This document shows, piece by piece, positions 42,596-50,966 of a stretch of DNA of 64,000 bases. The DNA comes from Novosphingobium sp. (GTDB lineage Bacteria > Pseudomonadota > Alphaproteobacteria > Sphingomonadales > Sphingomonadaceae). The notes under the pieces were generated by a model. It made no database searches. It was not told where the DNA came from and saw only the letters and a program-made list of their open reading frames with translations. The first letter of the stretch is position 1. The number at the start of each line of letters is the position of its first letter. The position numbers and the translations under genes are program-made. The stretch spans positions 806,001 to 870,000 of the forward strand of contig JACKKY010000002.1 in NCBI GenBank assembly GCA_024236175.1, given 5' to 3'.

Positions 42596-43939
42596 TCAGG
42601 CCAGTGCCGAAATATTGAGGAAGCCGGGAACCGGGCCGTTCCAGCCTTCCTCACCAGCCTCGGGTTCGGGCGACTGCCGGCTCTGGCGCCTTTCGGGTTT
42701 CCGTTCCGAGCTGCGCTTGTCGGGACCGTGACGTTCCGCCCTAGGCTGACGCTTCTGTTCAGGCTCCGCCTTTTCCTCGCGCCTGGGCTTTTCGGAACGC
42801 CTGGGTTCCTTCTGCTTGCCCTCGCCCTGGATCTCGAAAGCCGGAATCTCCATCCCGGTAAGCTTTTCGATGTTGGCCAGCGCCTCTTCATCGTCACTGG
42901 TGACGAAGGTGAACGCACGGCCTGTCGCACCGGCGCGGCCGGTTCTGCCGATGCGATGGACGTAGTCGTCCGGATGCCAGGGCGTATCGAAATTGAAGAC
43001 GTGGCTGACACCCTTGATGTCCAGCCCGCGCGCGGCGACGTCCGACGCGCACAGGATATTGATTTCGCCGTCCTTGAAGCGCTGCAGCTCGGCAAGCCGC
43101 GCCGGCTGGTCCATGTCGCCATGGATCTCGCCCGCAGAAAAGCCATGTCGCTTCAGGCTCTTGCTGAGTTCGCGGACGGTCGTCTTGCGATTGCAGAAGA
43201 TGATCGCGGTCTTCACGTCGTCCGTATGCAGCAGATCGCGCAGGGCATCGCGCTTCTTGCGCTGCTCGACCGCAACCTTGTGCTGGGCGATGTTGGTGTT
43301 GGCCGTCGCGGGCCTCGCCACCTCGATATATTTGGGATTTGAGAGGAAGCGATCGGCCAGCTTCTTGATCGGCGGCGGCATGGTCGCCGAAAAGAGCAGC
43401 GTCTGGCGGGTGGCCGGCAGCTTCGTGCAGATGTTCTCGATATCGGGAATGAAGCCCATGTCGAGCATGCGGTCCGCTTCGTCGATGACGAAGAGATCGC
43501 AGCCGGTCAGCAAGACCTTGCCGCGTTCGAACAGGTCCATCAGCCGCCCCGGCGTGGCGATCAGCACATCGACGCCTTCGCTCAGCGCCTTGACCTGATC
43601 GCCCATCTGCACGCCGCCGATCAGCAGCGCCATCTTGAGGTCGTGATTCTTGCCGTATTTTTCGAAATTCTCGGCAACCTGCGCAGCGAGTTCGCGCGTC
43701 GGTTCGAGGATCAGGGAGCGCGGCATCAGCGCCCGGCGGCGGCCATGCGCCAGAATGTCGATCATCGGCAGCACGAAGCTGGCGGTCTTGCCGGTACCGG
43801 TCTGCGCAATACCGATCAGGTCGCGCATCATCAGGACAGGCGGGATCGCCTGCGCCTGGATCGGCGTGGGCGTGTCATACCCGGCCGTGGCAACCGATTG
43901 CAGTAATTCGTCAGACAGGCCGAGATCGGCAAATTTCAT
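42596..43939 (-). CDS. rhlE: DEAD-box RNA helicase (RhlE group)
   Basis: A 447-residue helicase from ATG 43939 (MKFADLGLSDELLQSVATAGYDTPTPIQAQAIP, the Q motif). It has AQTGTGKTASF (I), PTRELAAQV, TPGRLMD, VIDEADRMLD (DEAD, II), SATMP (III), IIFCNRK, ASDVAARGLDIKGVSHVFNFD and HRIGRTGRAG (VI). The C-terminal tail of about 75 residues is basic and Arg/Glu-rich (EKPRREEKAEPEQKRQPRAER), typical of RNA-binding tails. Convergent with the UvrD-type helicase. Confidence 0.94.
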   Translation of the reverse strand: MKFADLGLSDELLQSVATAGYDTPTPIQAQAIPPVLMMRDLIGIAQTGTGKTASFVLPMIDILAHGRRRALMPRSLILEPTRELAAQVAENFEKYGKNHDLKMALLIGGVQMGDQVKALSEGVDVLIATPGRLMDLFERGKVLLTGCDLFVIDEADRMLDMGFIPDIENICTKLPATRQTLLFSATMPPPIKKLADRFLSNPKYIEVARPATANTNIAQHKVAVEQRKKRDALRDLLHTDDVKTAIIFCNRKTTVRELSKSLKRHGFSAGEIHGDMDQPARLAELQRFKDGEINILCASDVAARGLDIKGVSHVFNFDTPWHPDDYVHRIGRTGRAGATGRAFTFVTSDDEEALANIEKLTGMEIPAFEIQGEGKQKEPRRSEKPRREEKAEPEQKRQPRAERHGPDKRSSERKPERRQSRQSPEPEAGEEGWNGPVPGFLNISALA

Positions 43940-44079
43940 AGGCTTGGTGTTATCCGGAAAGAATTGGTGGCCGGCCCTTTCGGACCTGCCTGATTCCACA
44001 GCCCGGACTGTGGGCGCGGAAACTGGCGCGCCCTATGCGCATTACCGCTCCCAAGTCAAGGAAATGCGGGGCCGTGCCC

Positions 44080-44706
44080 CTAGTTACCCACCTCTACAAG
44101 CTGCCTGATCCGCGTAAGCTTGCAATTGGCGCCGCTGCGGGACTGCAGCGTATCCCTGTCCACACAGAGCTTTCCGTCGGAACTGCGCGAGAGGTAGAAA
44201 CCCGAATAGAAGTCCCGTGACCGGCAAGCGCGCTCAAGCCGGGCGGAGATGATCTTGCGGTCGCGCATGTAGAGAATAAGCTCGTGGCCGCCATCTGGCT
44301 GCACGCCGGAAATTCCCGATACCGACAGGCATTTGCCGATCCGGCGCTCGGCAAAACGCGGGCCGATTTCCCGGCTCGGCAAATCCATCAGCATGTTCGG
44401 ACGGACCGTGCGGGTACTGGGCGTGACGCGGATCGTCATGCGCTGCTCGATCCGTGCCTGATTTGCGCCCGAGACCCTGAAGCTTTGCGCGAAGACGCGA
44501 AAAGTGCGGTATTCGCGAAAGTTGTCTGCGGTTCCGTTTTCCGATTCCGGAAGCGCATGCTGAATCTGCGGTTCTCCCGGATCAGCCTGCACCGGCTCGG
44601 CAATCGCGGTCTCGGGATCACCCGAGATATCGTCCCGGGCATCTACCGAACCCGCGATCGGCAACAGCAGCATAAGCGGCGTATGTAAGACGACAAGAAA
44701 ACTCAT
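44080..44706 (-). CDS. Hypothetical secreted protein
   Basis: A 208-residue protein with a probable signal peptide (MSFLVVLHTPLMLLLPIAGSVDA), an acidic linker, then a basic beta-rich domain with four Cys (GKCLSVSGIS, RACRSRDFYSGFYLSRSSDGKLCVDRD, GANCKLTRIRQLV). Similar uncharacterised proteins with the C-terminal block DTLQSRSGANCKL occur in sphingomonads as I recall. Function unknown. Divergent from the FAD oxidase gene. Confidence 0.8.
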   Translation of the reverse strand: MSFLVVLHTPLMLLLPIAGSVDARDDISGDPETAIAEPVQADPGEPQIQHALPESENGTADNFREYRTFRVFAQSFRVSGANQARIEQRMTIRVTPSTRTVRPNMLMDLPSREIGPRFAERRIGKCLSVSGISGVQPDGGHELILYMRDRKIISARLERACRSRDFYSGFYLSRSSDGKLCVDRDTLQSRSGANCKLTRIRQLVEVGN

Positions 44707-44833
44707 GTAGGCGCTGCGCTCGATCCATGCGTGCGGGAATGCTGCAATTGTCCCTCGTCAGCCATACAGAACCTGTTTGAACGATGGCTTAACCCAGCCG
44801 TTCACGGATGCAAGAGCGAGCGCAATATGCCAT

Positions 44834-46264
44834 ATGCCCGGCATGATCGACTATGACGCCTTTCTCAACGAAGCCGAGGCTCTCCTCGGCCCTCGCGGCC
44901 TGACCCGCGACCCCGATTTGCTCGAGCCCTGGCTGACGGACTGGCGGGGGCGCTTTACCGGGCAGGCCTGCGCCATGGCATCGCCGGCAAGTACCGATGA
45001 AGTTGCCCAACTGGTGCGCCTGTGCGCCCGCCACGGCGTGCCGATCGTCCCCCAGGGCGGCAACAGCGGCATGGCGGGCGGTGCGACGCCCGACACTTCG
45101 GGGCACGAGTTGCTGCTTTCGCTGCGCCGGATGAGCGCAATCCGCGAAATCGACGTGGAAGGACGCAAGGCAGTGTGCGAAGCTGGCGTCGTCCTCCAGA
45201 ATCTCCACGAAGCCGTCGCCGAGAAGACCCTGCGTTTCCCGCTTACATTGGGCGGAAAGGGATCGGCGACCATCGGCGGACTCATCTCCACCAATGCCGG
45301 CGGCAGCCAGGTCCTGCGTCACGGATCGATGCGGGCCCAGGTGCTGGGGCTGGAAGCGGTGCTGGCCGATGGCAGCATCTTCTCCGCCCTGACGCCGCTC
45401 AAGAAGGACAACCGCGGTTTCGACCTGAAACAATTGCTGATCGGTTCGGAAGGCACTTTGGGGATAGTCACCGCGGCCACATTGCGACTGCTGCCGGCCG
45501 TCGCCGAGCGCACGGTACTGTGGGCCGGCGCAGCTTCGCTCAAGGCGGCCCGCTCACTGCTGCTGTATTGTGAAGATGTAGCCGGAGAGGCTCTCGAAGG
45601 ATTCGAGATCCTGCCCGACGATTGCCTGGCCGCCGTCCTCAAGCATCTCCCGGATGCGCGCTCGCCGCTTTCGGGGAACCACGCCTGGCACGTCCTGATC
45701 GAACTCGTTACCGACAGTGCGCGAGCCGATGGCCTGCAGGCTCTTGGCGAGACCGTCCTTGCCGGTGCGCTCGAGCGCGGCCTGATTGAGGACGCCACCA
45801 TCGCCGCCAACGAGACCCAGGCGGAAGCGTTCTGGCTCCTGCGCGAGTCGATAGCGCCGGCCGAGCGCGAGCGCGGCCCCGCCGTCCAGCACGACATCTC
45901 CGTAGCGGTGGAAAGAATGCCGGAATTTATCGAGGCCGCGGTTCCGCGCATCGAGGCGGCGTGGCCGGGCACCCAGGCAGTCGCCTTCGGCCATCTGGGC
46001 GACGGCAACGTCCATTTCCATGTGATAGCGCCGCCGGGCAACGGCACGGTCGGCTGGGAGGAAGGCGAAGGCAAGCTGATCAGCCGGCAAGTGTATGACC
46101 TTGTTACCGAATGGGGCGGTTCGATCTCGGCAGAGCACGGGATCGGCCAGCTCAAGCGTGAAGATCTGGCGCGCCTCGGCGATCCGGTTTCACTGGCGAT
46201 GATGCGGCAGGTCAAGCAGGCGCTGGATCCGGCCGGGCTGCTCAATCCGGGCAAGCTGCTTTGA
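44834..46264 (+). CDS. FAD-linked 2-hydroxyacid dehydrogenase (D2HGDH/GlcD-like)
   Basis: A 476-residue flavoprotein; ATG 44834 or 44843 (MIDYDAFLNEAEALLG) are the likely starts. The FAD-binding domain has VPQGGNSGMAGGATPD, GGKGSATIGGLISTNAGGSQVLRHGSMRAQVLGLE and LLIGSEGTLGIVTAATLRLLP. The C-terminal FAD-oxidase domain has FGHLGDGNVHFHVIAP and SAEHGIGQLKRE (metal/substrate His). The motifs fit D-2-hydroxyglutarate or D-lactate dehydrogenases; substrate not resolved. A bulged inverted repeat lies at about 44778-44804. Confidence 0.9.
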   Translation: MPGMIDYDAFLNEAEALLGPRGLTRDPDLLEPWLTDWRGRFTGQACAMASPASTDEVAQLVRLCARHGVPIVPQGGNSGMAGGATPDTSGHELLLSLRRMSAIREIDVEGRKAVCEAGVVLQNLHEAVAEKTLRFPLTLGGKGSATIGGLISTNAGGSQVLRHGSMRAQVLGLEAVLADGSIFSALTPLKKDNRGFDLKQLLIGSEGTLGIVTAATLRLLPAVAERTVLWAGAASLKAARSLLLYCEDVAGEALEGFEILPDDCLAAVLKHLPDARSPLSGNHAWHVLIELVTDSARADGLQALGETVLAGALERGLIEDATIAANETQAEAFWLLRESIAPAERERGPAVQHDISVAVERMPEFIEAAVPRIEAAWPGTQAVAFGHLGDGNVHFHVIAPPGNGTVGWEEGEGKLISRQVYDLVTEWGGSISAEHGIGQLKREDLARLGDPVSLAMMRQVKQALDPAGLLNPGKLL

Positions 46265-46362
46265 TCCGATTCGCCGGCGCAACTCGCCGAGCTATGCTTG
46301 CGCCGAGCTTCACCAGCGCCTAAAGGCACGCCTTTCAGCAATCCAGCATAGGACAAGATTCC

Positions 46363-47136
46363 ATGGCGACTGCGCCGAAAGAGGTTTCGTTACCCCTGTT
46401 TTACAAGGAGTTGGTGCCGCTCAACAGCAGCGAGCACGGAGCTTGGAAGAGCCGCAAGACCGACAAGGCGAAGTGGCTGACCAACGTCCACGCCGTGCCG
46501 CTGACCGTCGAAGAATTCCCCATGGCACAGCGTCACTATCCGATCGTTTTTTCGAGCGGTGACAACCCCGTACCGCTCGCGCTGATGGGTCTGAACCAGG
46601 GCATCAACGTGTTCGTCGACGAAGAAGGCAGCCTCAAGGACGAAGTCTACCTGCCGGCCTATGCCAGGCGCTATCCGTTCATGCTGGCTAAACTGCGGCC
46701 CGATTCGGATGAGCTCTCGCTGTGCTTCGATCCGACCAGCGAACTGCTCGGCGAATTCGAAGACGGGTCGGCCCTGTTCGACAACGACAGCCCCACAGAA
46801 GAGACCAACCAGACGTTGAAATTCTGCGAACAGTTCGAAATCGCCGGTCACAAGACCTCCAATTTCATGGAGGAATTGAAGAAGAACGACCTGCTCACCG
46901 AGGGCGAACTGAACATCCAGCTCGATGGGATGGAAAAGCCCTTCCATTACAGTGGCTTCCAGATGGTTCACGGTGACAAGCTGCGCGAAGTTCGCGGCGA
47001 TTTGCTGCGGGCGTGGAACCAGAACGGCATGCTGCCGCTCATTTTCGCCCATGTGTTTTCGCTTGAACTGGCCCGTGAACTGTTCGCGCGGCAGGTGCGG
47101 CTTGGCAAGGGTCCGATTTCGGTCCCGCAGAGCTGA
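46363..47136 (+). CDS. SapC-family protein
   Basis: A 257-residue protein: PLFYKELVPLNSSEHGAWKSRKTDKAKWLTNVHAVPLTVEEFPMAQRHYPIVFSS, then DNPVPLALMGLNQGINVFVDEEG, and YLPAYARRYPFMLA. This is the SapC pattern, named after a Campylobacter S-layer locus gene; the alphaproteobacterial members have no proven role. It has no signal peptide. It is followed by a hairpin (47145-47165) and the candidate small RNA or 3'UTR. Confidence 0.9.
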   Translation: MATAPKEVSLPLFYKELVPLNSSEHGAWKSRKTDKAKWLTNVHAVPLTVEEFPMAQRHYPIVFSSGDNPVPLALMGLNQGINVFVDEEGSLKDEVYLPAYARRYPFMLAKLRPDSDELSLCFDPTSELLGEFEDGSALFDNDSPTEETNQTLKFCEQFEIAGHKTSNFMEELKKNDLLTEGELNIQLDGMEKPFHYSGFQMVHGDKLREVRGDLLRAWNQNGMLPLIFAHVFSLELARELFARQVRLGKGPISVPQS

Positions 47137-47144
47137 TTGCGGGA

Positions 47145-47165
47145 CCGGCCACCCCACGTGGCCGG
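47145..47165 (+). terminator. Hairpin just after sapC
   Basis: CCGGCCAC (47145-47152) pairs with GTGGCCGG (47158-47165) around CCCAC, 8 bases after the sapC stop. No T run. It could be an intrinsic pause or an RNA processing site separating sapC from the downstream RNA. Confidence 0.5.
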
Positions 47166-47177
47166 AGCACTTCGCGC

Positions 47178-47206
47178 TTGCATCAACTAGTTCAAGAACC
47201 TATGTT
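47178..47206 (+). promoter_or_regulatory. Candidate sigma-70 promoter for small RNA
   Basis: TTGCAT (47178-47183), 17-base spacer, TATGTT (47201-47206), predicting a start near 47213. Both boxes are imperfect, but the spacing is ideal and they lie in an AT-richer patch outside any gene. Confidence 0.35.
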
Positions 47207-47212
47207 GATTTT

Positions 47213-47316
47213 GTTCCGTCAGTGCTTCCCTCATGGCCTGACGGGGCTTGGTGCACATTGTGCACCTCCTCCCTGAACCTTGGCCACCTCGCGCAATTTG
47301 CGCGAGGTGGTTTTTT
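47213..47316 (+). ncRNA. Candidate anti-Shine-Dalgarno small RNA
   Basis: A transcript of about 104 bases bounded by the candidate promoter and a strong terminator. Predicted fold: hairpin 1, CCGTCAG (47216-47222) with CTGACGG (47238-47244), loop containing CTTCCCTC; hairpin 2, GGTGCACA-T-TGTGCACC (47250-47266); an unpaired CCTCCTCCCT (47265-47274), which is complementary to a Shine-Dalgarno sequence; then the terminator hairpin. CCUCCUCCC-type motifs mark alpha-proteobacterial trans-acting RNAs of the alpha-r14 kind. It could instead be the sapC 3'UTR, or an RNA released from it. Confidence 0.45.
47284..47316 (+). terminator. Strong rho-independent terminator
   Basis: CCACCTCGCGCA (47284-47295) pairs with TGCGCGAGGTGG (47299-47310), loop ATT, followed by TTTTTT (47311-47316). 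It ends rightward transcription (sapC and the candidate RNA) and touches the stop codon of the convergent amidohydrolase gene. Confidence 0.93.
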
Positions 47317-48232
47317 ATTCTGCCGCTTCGGGCCAGGATGAGTCGATTTCGGTCTGCCCCAGCGCCGCGACTTCGCCGGCGATCCGGTTGACCAGCCCCA
47401 TCAGCAATTCGGTCATTGCCGCAAAGCCCTTGCCCGGCTCGGCAAGCCGCGCATCGAGATAGGTATCCCGGTCAATTTCCAGCTGCAGCGCATGCAACCC
47501 CCGGTGCGGCGCGGCATGGCGTTCGAGCACATATCCGCCGGCATAGGGCCGGTTATGCACGGCATGGCGCTCGTGTCCTTCGAAATAGGAAAAGGCGGAA
47601 GCAATGAAGCGACCGTCGCAGGCAGCACCGAAGCGGTCTCCAACCACGAATTCGGGCGGTGCCTGGGTGCCGCGCCTTGCCAGAGACGGCATGGAATGCA
47701 GATCGATTAGCAGGGCGGCGCCCCAACGCCGGCGCAGTTCCTCTAGCGTCCTGGCAAGACAGTCGTGGTAGGGCTCGTGCACGTCGGAAATACGCTGCGT
47801 CAGCTCTTCCTGCTCGTGCCTGCGCTTCCAGAGCTCACCAATGCCGGGCAGACGGCGGGGAATGAGGCCTAGCCCACTGCGGGCTCGCTTGCCGGGCGTG
47901 TAGCTGCCGATGTCGGCAACCGAATCGGACTGGATCATGTCCCAGTCGACATCGTCCGGAGCGCGGTTCAGATCGATCATGGCCCGGGGCGCATTGGCCA
48001 CGAGAAGCATGGCACCTGTCGCCTTCGCCACACTTTCCGCCAGCAGGTCTGCATACCGGTCTTCAAGTCGCATCGCAGCGGAATCGGGATGGCGCATGAG
48101 CTTGAGGAGCGATGCGGGATAGACGCGCCCCGCGTGTGGGACCGCGATCAGAACCGGGATCGTCGATGGTTGAGGCCCCGAGAGCGTGAATGCAGCCTTC
48201 CCCGTCAAGCCGGGAATGGAGCCCCCGTTCAT
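47315..48232 (-). CDS. N-formylglutamate amidohydrolase-family protein
   Basis: A 305-residue enzyme from ATG 48232. Conserved blocks: VLIAVPHAGRVYP (zinc His), LRLEDRYADLL-like MRLEDRYADLLAESVA, APRAMIDLNR, LLIDLHSMPSLA, and NRPYAGGYVLERHAAPHRGLHALQLEIDR. The family (HutG/FGase) hydrolyses N-formylglutamate in histidine breakdown, but no hut genes are near. The pairing with cpdR on the opposite strand is recurrent in alphaproteobacteria, as I recall. Frame upstream to 48271 is open and not preferred. Confidence 0.88.
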   Translation of the reverse strand: MNGGSIPGLTGKAAFTLSGPQPSTIPVLIAVPHAGRVYPASLLKLMRHPDSAAMRLEDRYADLLAESVAKATGAMLLVANAPRAMIDLNRAPDDVDWDMIQSDSVADIGSYTPGKRARSGLGLIPRRLPGIGELWKRRHEQEELTQRISDVHEPYHDCLARTLEELRRRWGAALLIDLHSMPSLARRGTQAPPEFVVGDRFGAACDGRFIASAFSYFEGHERHAVHNRPYAGGYVLERHAAPHRGLHALQLEIDRDTYLDARLAEPGKGFAAMTELLMGLVNRIAGEVAALGQTEIDSSWPEAAE

Positions 48233-48419
48233 ACGCTCCGAATCGCTGTCACCCGTGCCTGCGCGCCTCATGAAAGCCTAGCTGGCCTTTTCCCGCATCT
48301 GTGTCAAAGTCGGTCAATCGCGAAAGCTGTCGAGAATGTTAAGAGGTTCGCCGCTATAAGGCTGGGCGACCGATATCCGCCCATGCGGCCTGCACATCAC
48401 GACCAACGGACCGGAGGCC

Positions 48420-48794
48420 ATGATCCGAATCCTGCTTGCTGAAGACGACGAGGCGATGCGCACATACCTGGCGCGCGCGCTCGAAAATGCCGGATACGAA
48501 GTGGTTGCGGTTGACCGCGGCACCGAGGCCCTGCCCCATCTTGAGCGGGAGCATTTCGACCTGCTGCTGTCCGACATCGTCATGCCGGAAATGGACGGTA
48601 TCGAGCTCGCACAGCGCTGCTCGGAGATTTGCCCGGGCACAAAAGTCATGTTCATTACCGGTTTCGCGGCAGTCACGCTGAAGGCAAGCCGGGAAGCCCC
48701 TCAGGCGAAGGTACTCTCCAAGCCGTTTCACCTGCGCGATCTGGTGCTGGAAGTGCAGCGCATCTTCGGCCAGAGCGAACAGGCGAGCATCTAG
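48420..48794 (+). CDS. cpdR: CpdR-like single-domain response regulator
   Basis: A 124-residue receiver domain with no output domain: acidic pair Glu8/Asp9/Asp10 (LLAEDDE), phospho-acceptor Asp 52 (LLLSDIVMPEMDG), Thr 80 (MFITGFAA) and Lys 101 (VLSKPF). The close match to CpdR of Caulobacter predicts a ClpXP adaptor control role, regulated by the CckA-ChpT phosphorelay and affecting turnover of CtrA and PdeA. GGAGG lies very close upstream of the ATG. A monocistronic gene, divergent from the amidohydrolase. Confidence 0.92.
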   Translation: MIRILLAEDDEAMRTYLARALENAGYEVVAVDRGTEALPHLEREHFDLLLSDIVMPEMDGIELAQRCSEICPGTKVMFITGFAAVTLKASREAPQAKVLSKPFHLRDLVLEVQRIFGQSEQASI

Positions 48795-48891
48795 AAACTT
48801 TCCCGTTTTATCGTGCTTGCATAGAGCGGCCCCCGTCGCTAAATGCACGCCCCTGCCCGGCAGCCAGGCTGTCGGGCGATACGAATGGCTC

Positions 48892-48966
48892 GGGCGTATA
48901 GCTCAGTGGTAGAGCACTGTGTTGACATCGCAGGGGTCGGAAGTTCGAACCTTCCTACGCCCACCA
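48892..48966 (+). tRNA. tRNA-Val (GAC)
   Basis: A 75-base cloverleaf: acceptor GGGCGTA with TACGCCC, D arm AGCTCAGTGGTAGAGC, anticodon stem CTGTG/CGCAG around TTGACAT (anticodon GAC), T arm GGAAGTTCGAACCTTCC, encoded CCA. It stands immediately downstream of the 3' end of the minus-strand glycan/peptide operon. Confidence 0.96.
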
Positions 48967-49034
48967 TTCGGACCTCCTGACAAGCCGGGACAAACCTGCC
49001 CCACCGTGGGCAGGAGCCTGCCTGTCACCTTGCT

Positions 49035-50873
49035 TCAACTGTTGCCGGAAATCTCGATCAGCGAGTCCGTATGCGGCTGCAACGCTGGCAAGAGCGAAAC
49101 GGCCTCTTCGTGGGCAAACTCGATCCGGATGCTGTCCAGCCGGTCGACGGGCAGCCCCTTCGCGGCAACATCCGAGAAGGCCATCACACACAGTGCCGCC
49201 TTTGCCCGCCTTTCACGCAGCAGGAGGCGCGATGCGGCAAATGCGTCTTCCGGCTGCCCAGGCAGCCTTTCGCCGTCGATCCACACGCCCTCCTTCGCCG
49301 CAATGGCGTTGCAGGCCAGTTCGGCCGCCAGCTTCTCATAGTCGGTCGCCTTCCGGGGGGCGTCACCGCCGACAATCAGGAGGTGGACCGGAATCCGGGT
49401 TGCGGGTCCGAGCAGCTCGTCCAGCATGCGGTCGTGGATCGTGGGCGTTGTGTTCCTCCCGATCTCCGGGCGGGCGTTGATCTCGCAGATCAGCGCGCCG
49501 CACTCGGTCCAGGAGCGCGACAGGTCGGGAATGATCAGATCGACACCAGCAAGATCGAGGTCCAGCAGCATCGCTGCCCGCCTTGCAAGAGCCAGATTGT
49601 CAGGATGGACCGCGTCAAGCGCAACGTGGACCTGCTCACCTCCAGCAGAGACATTGTTCTTGCGCCGAAGTTGCACATAGGCCCCATCTTCGATCACGCT
49701 CTGCGCAGTCAGCCCCTGCTCTCCCAACAAGGCCTGCGCCTCGGCATCAAGACCGAGCACGGCCCTGTTCCCCGAGCGCAGCAATCGTTGGAAACGTGGC
49801 GTTGCCAGTTTTGCGGCTACGAGTTCGGAAATCGTCGAACGCCCATCTCCCGTTACGCCTGCCGCAATCCGTTGCTCCGCCTTGATCACTTCGCCGTTCA
49901 GGACGGTGAGCCGGTAGTCGCTGCCGTGAAAGTGGTTCTCCACGATAAGCATGTCCGACACTTCGCTTGCGGCCGCGAATGCCTCGCGGACCGAGGCGGC
50001 ATCCCTCAGCCCCGCGAAAACCCCCGCGCCCTGCGACAGGTTGATGGGCTTGATCACAACCGGATAGCCGAGGCTTTCGGCCGCTGCCACGGCACGCTCG
50101 GCATTCGGCGCGGCAAGCTGCCTCGGCGCGGGCAGTCCTGCCAGCCGGAGTATCTCCGCAGTCTGGACCTTGTTCCGGCTGATCCGGCAGCCCATCTCCG
50201 TCGTCCTGTCGGTAACCGTGCTGTCCAGCAAACGCCGGTAGCGGCCGGTGCCGTAGCAGTAGATGTTCGCCATGACGCGATGCACCGGTATGGACCGTCG
50301 CATCGCGGCGCGCAGAAGATGGACTATCTCGCCATTGGGAGGTGCATGTTCGGCCAGGTGCGTGCCCAGTTCGGAGAACCCGCCCGACAACTGCTTTTCT
50401 ACGGGCGTTCCGGCTGCTGCGTCCACCAGGCGATTGAGCGCCTGGATCGCCCATGACAGGGCAAGACGCGTCGCGCCCTGATCGTAATAGGGGATAGCGA
50501 CTTCAAGAACGGTCCGGCCATCCGCAAGCAGCCGGGCCGGCCCGACATGCACGGCGCTCTGGACCGGGATTCGCGAATTGTTCTGAACGGCGATGGCCAG
50601 CCCGAGGACCCGCGAGGCCAGTCCGTTGTCGAAAGAGTTCTCGGGCATTGGCGTTTCGAAGTCACGGACCAGTTCGGCAATGGCTTTGTCGCAAGTGGCA
50701 AGATCGACATCCGGATCGGTTTTGACCGTGATCTCGCCGAGGACAGCCGGCTGCCGGAAGCCATAAAGGAAGCCGGGAAGAACCCGCCAGGTCCCACTGA
50801 TCCTGATCGCGGGCGGTACAGCCTGCTGCCTTGCCGGCAGGTCCTTCTCGACCGCCTTGTCCTCGATTGCCAT
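49035..50873 (-). CDS. Cyanophycin-synthetase-like ATP-grasp enzyme with degenerate Mur-ligase remnant
   Basis: A 612-residue protein. An N-terminal domain (about 25-200) resembles CphA N-domains. The ATP-grasp core (about 218-490) has STVTDRTTEMGCRISRNKVQTAEILRLAGLPAP, YPVVIKPINLSQGAGV, LIVENHFHGSDYRLTVLNGEVIKAEQR and the Mg site LICEINARPEIG. The last 120 residues align in outline with the start of a CphA Mur-ligase domain (RIPVHLLIVGGDAPRK where the P-loop belongs; GVWIDGERLPG), but the GTNGKTT loop is lost and the domain is truncated. CphA joins Asp and Arg; this one probably makes a single amide bond. Last gene of a six-gene operon. Confidence 0.85.
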   Translation of the reverse strand: MAIEDKAVEKDLPARQQAVPPAIRISGTWRVLPGFLYGFRQPAVLGEITVKTDPDVDLATCDKAIAELVRDFETPMPENSFDNGLASRVLGLAIAVQNNSRIPVQSAVHVGPARLLADGRTVLEVAIPYYDQGATRLALSWAIQALNRLVDAAAGTPVEKQLSGGFSELGTHLAEHAPPNGEIVHLLRAAMRRSIPVHRVMANIYCYGTGRYRRLLDSTVTDRTTEMGCRISRNKVQTAEILRLAGLPAPRQLAAPNAERAVAAAESLGYPVVIKPINLSQGAGVFAGLRDAASVREAFAAASEVSDMLIVENHFHGSDYRLTVLNGEVIKAEQRIAAGVTGDGRSTISELVAAKLATPRFQRLLRSGNRAVLGLDAEAQALLGEQGLTAQSVIEDGAYVQLRRKNNVSAGGEQVHVALDAVHPDNLALARRAAMLLDLDLAGVDLIIPDLSRSWTECGALICEINARPEIGRNTTPTIHDRMLDELLGPATRIPVHLLIVGGDAPRKATDYEKLAAELACNAIAAKEGVWIDGERLPGQPEDAFAASRLLLRERRAKAALCVMAFSDVAAKGLPVDRLDSIRIEFAHEEAVSLLPALQPHTDSLIEISGNS

Positions 50874-50966
50874 GAGTTGCCTCGGGTCAGCCGTATGGGC
50901 GCGGACTGCCTATGGTATCGCGGCCGGATCGTCCAGCGTGACGCCCGCCGGACATCGCATAGCTGA

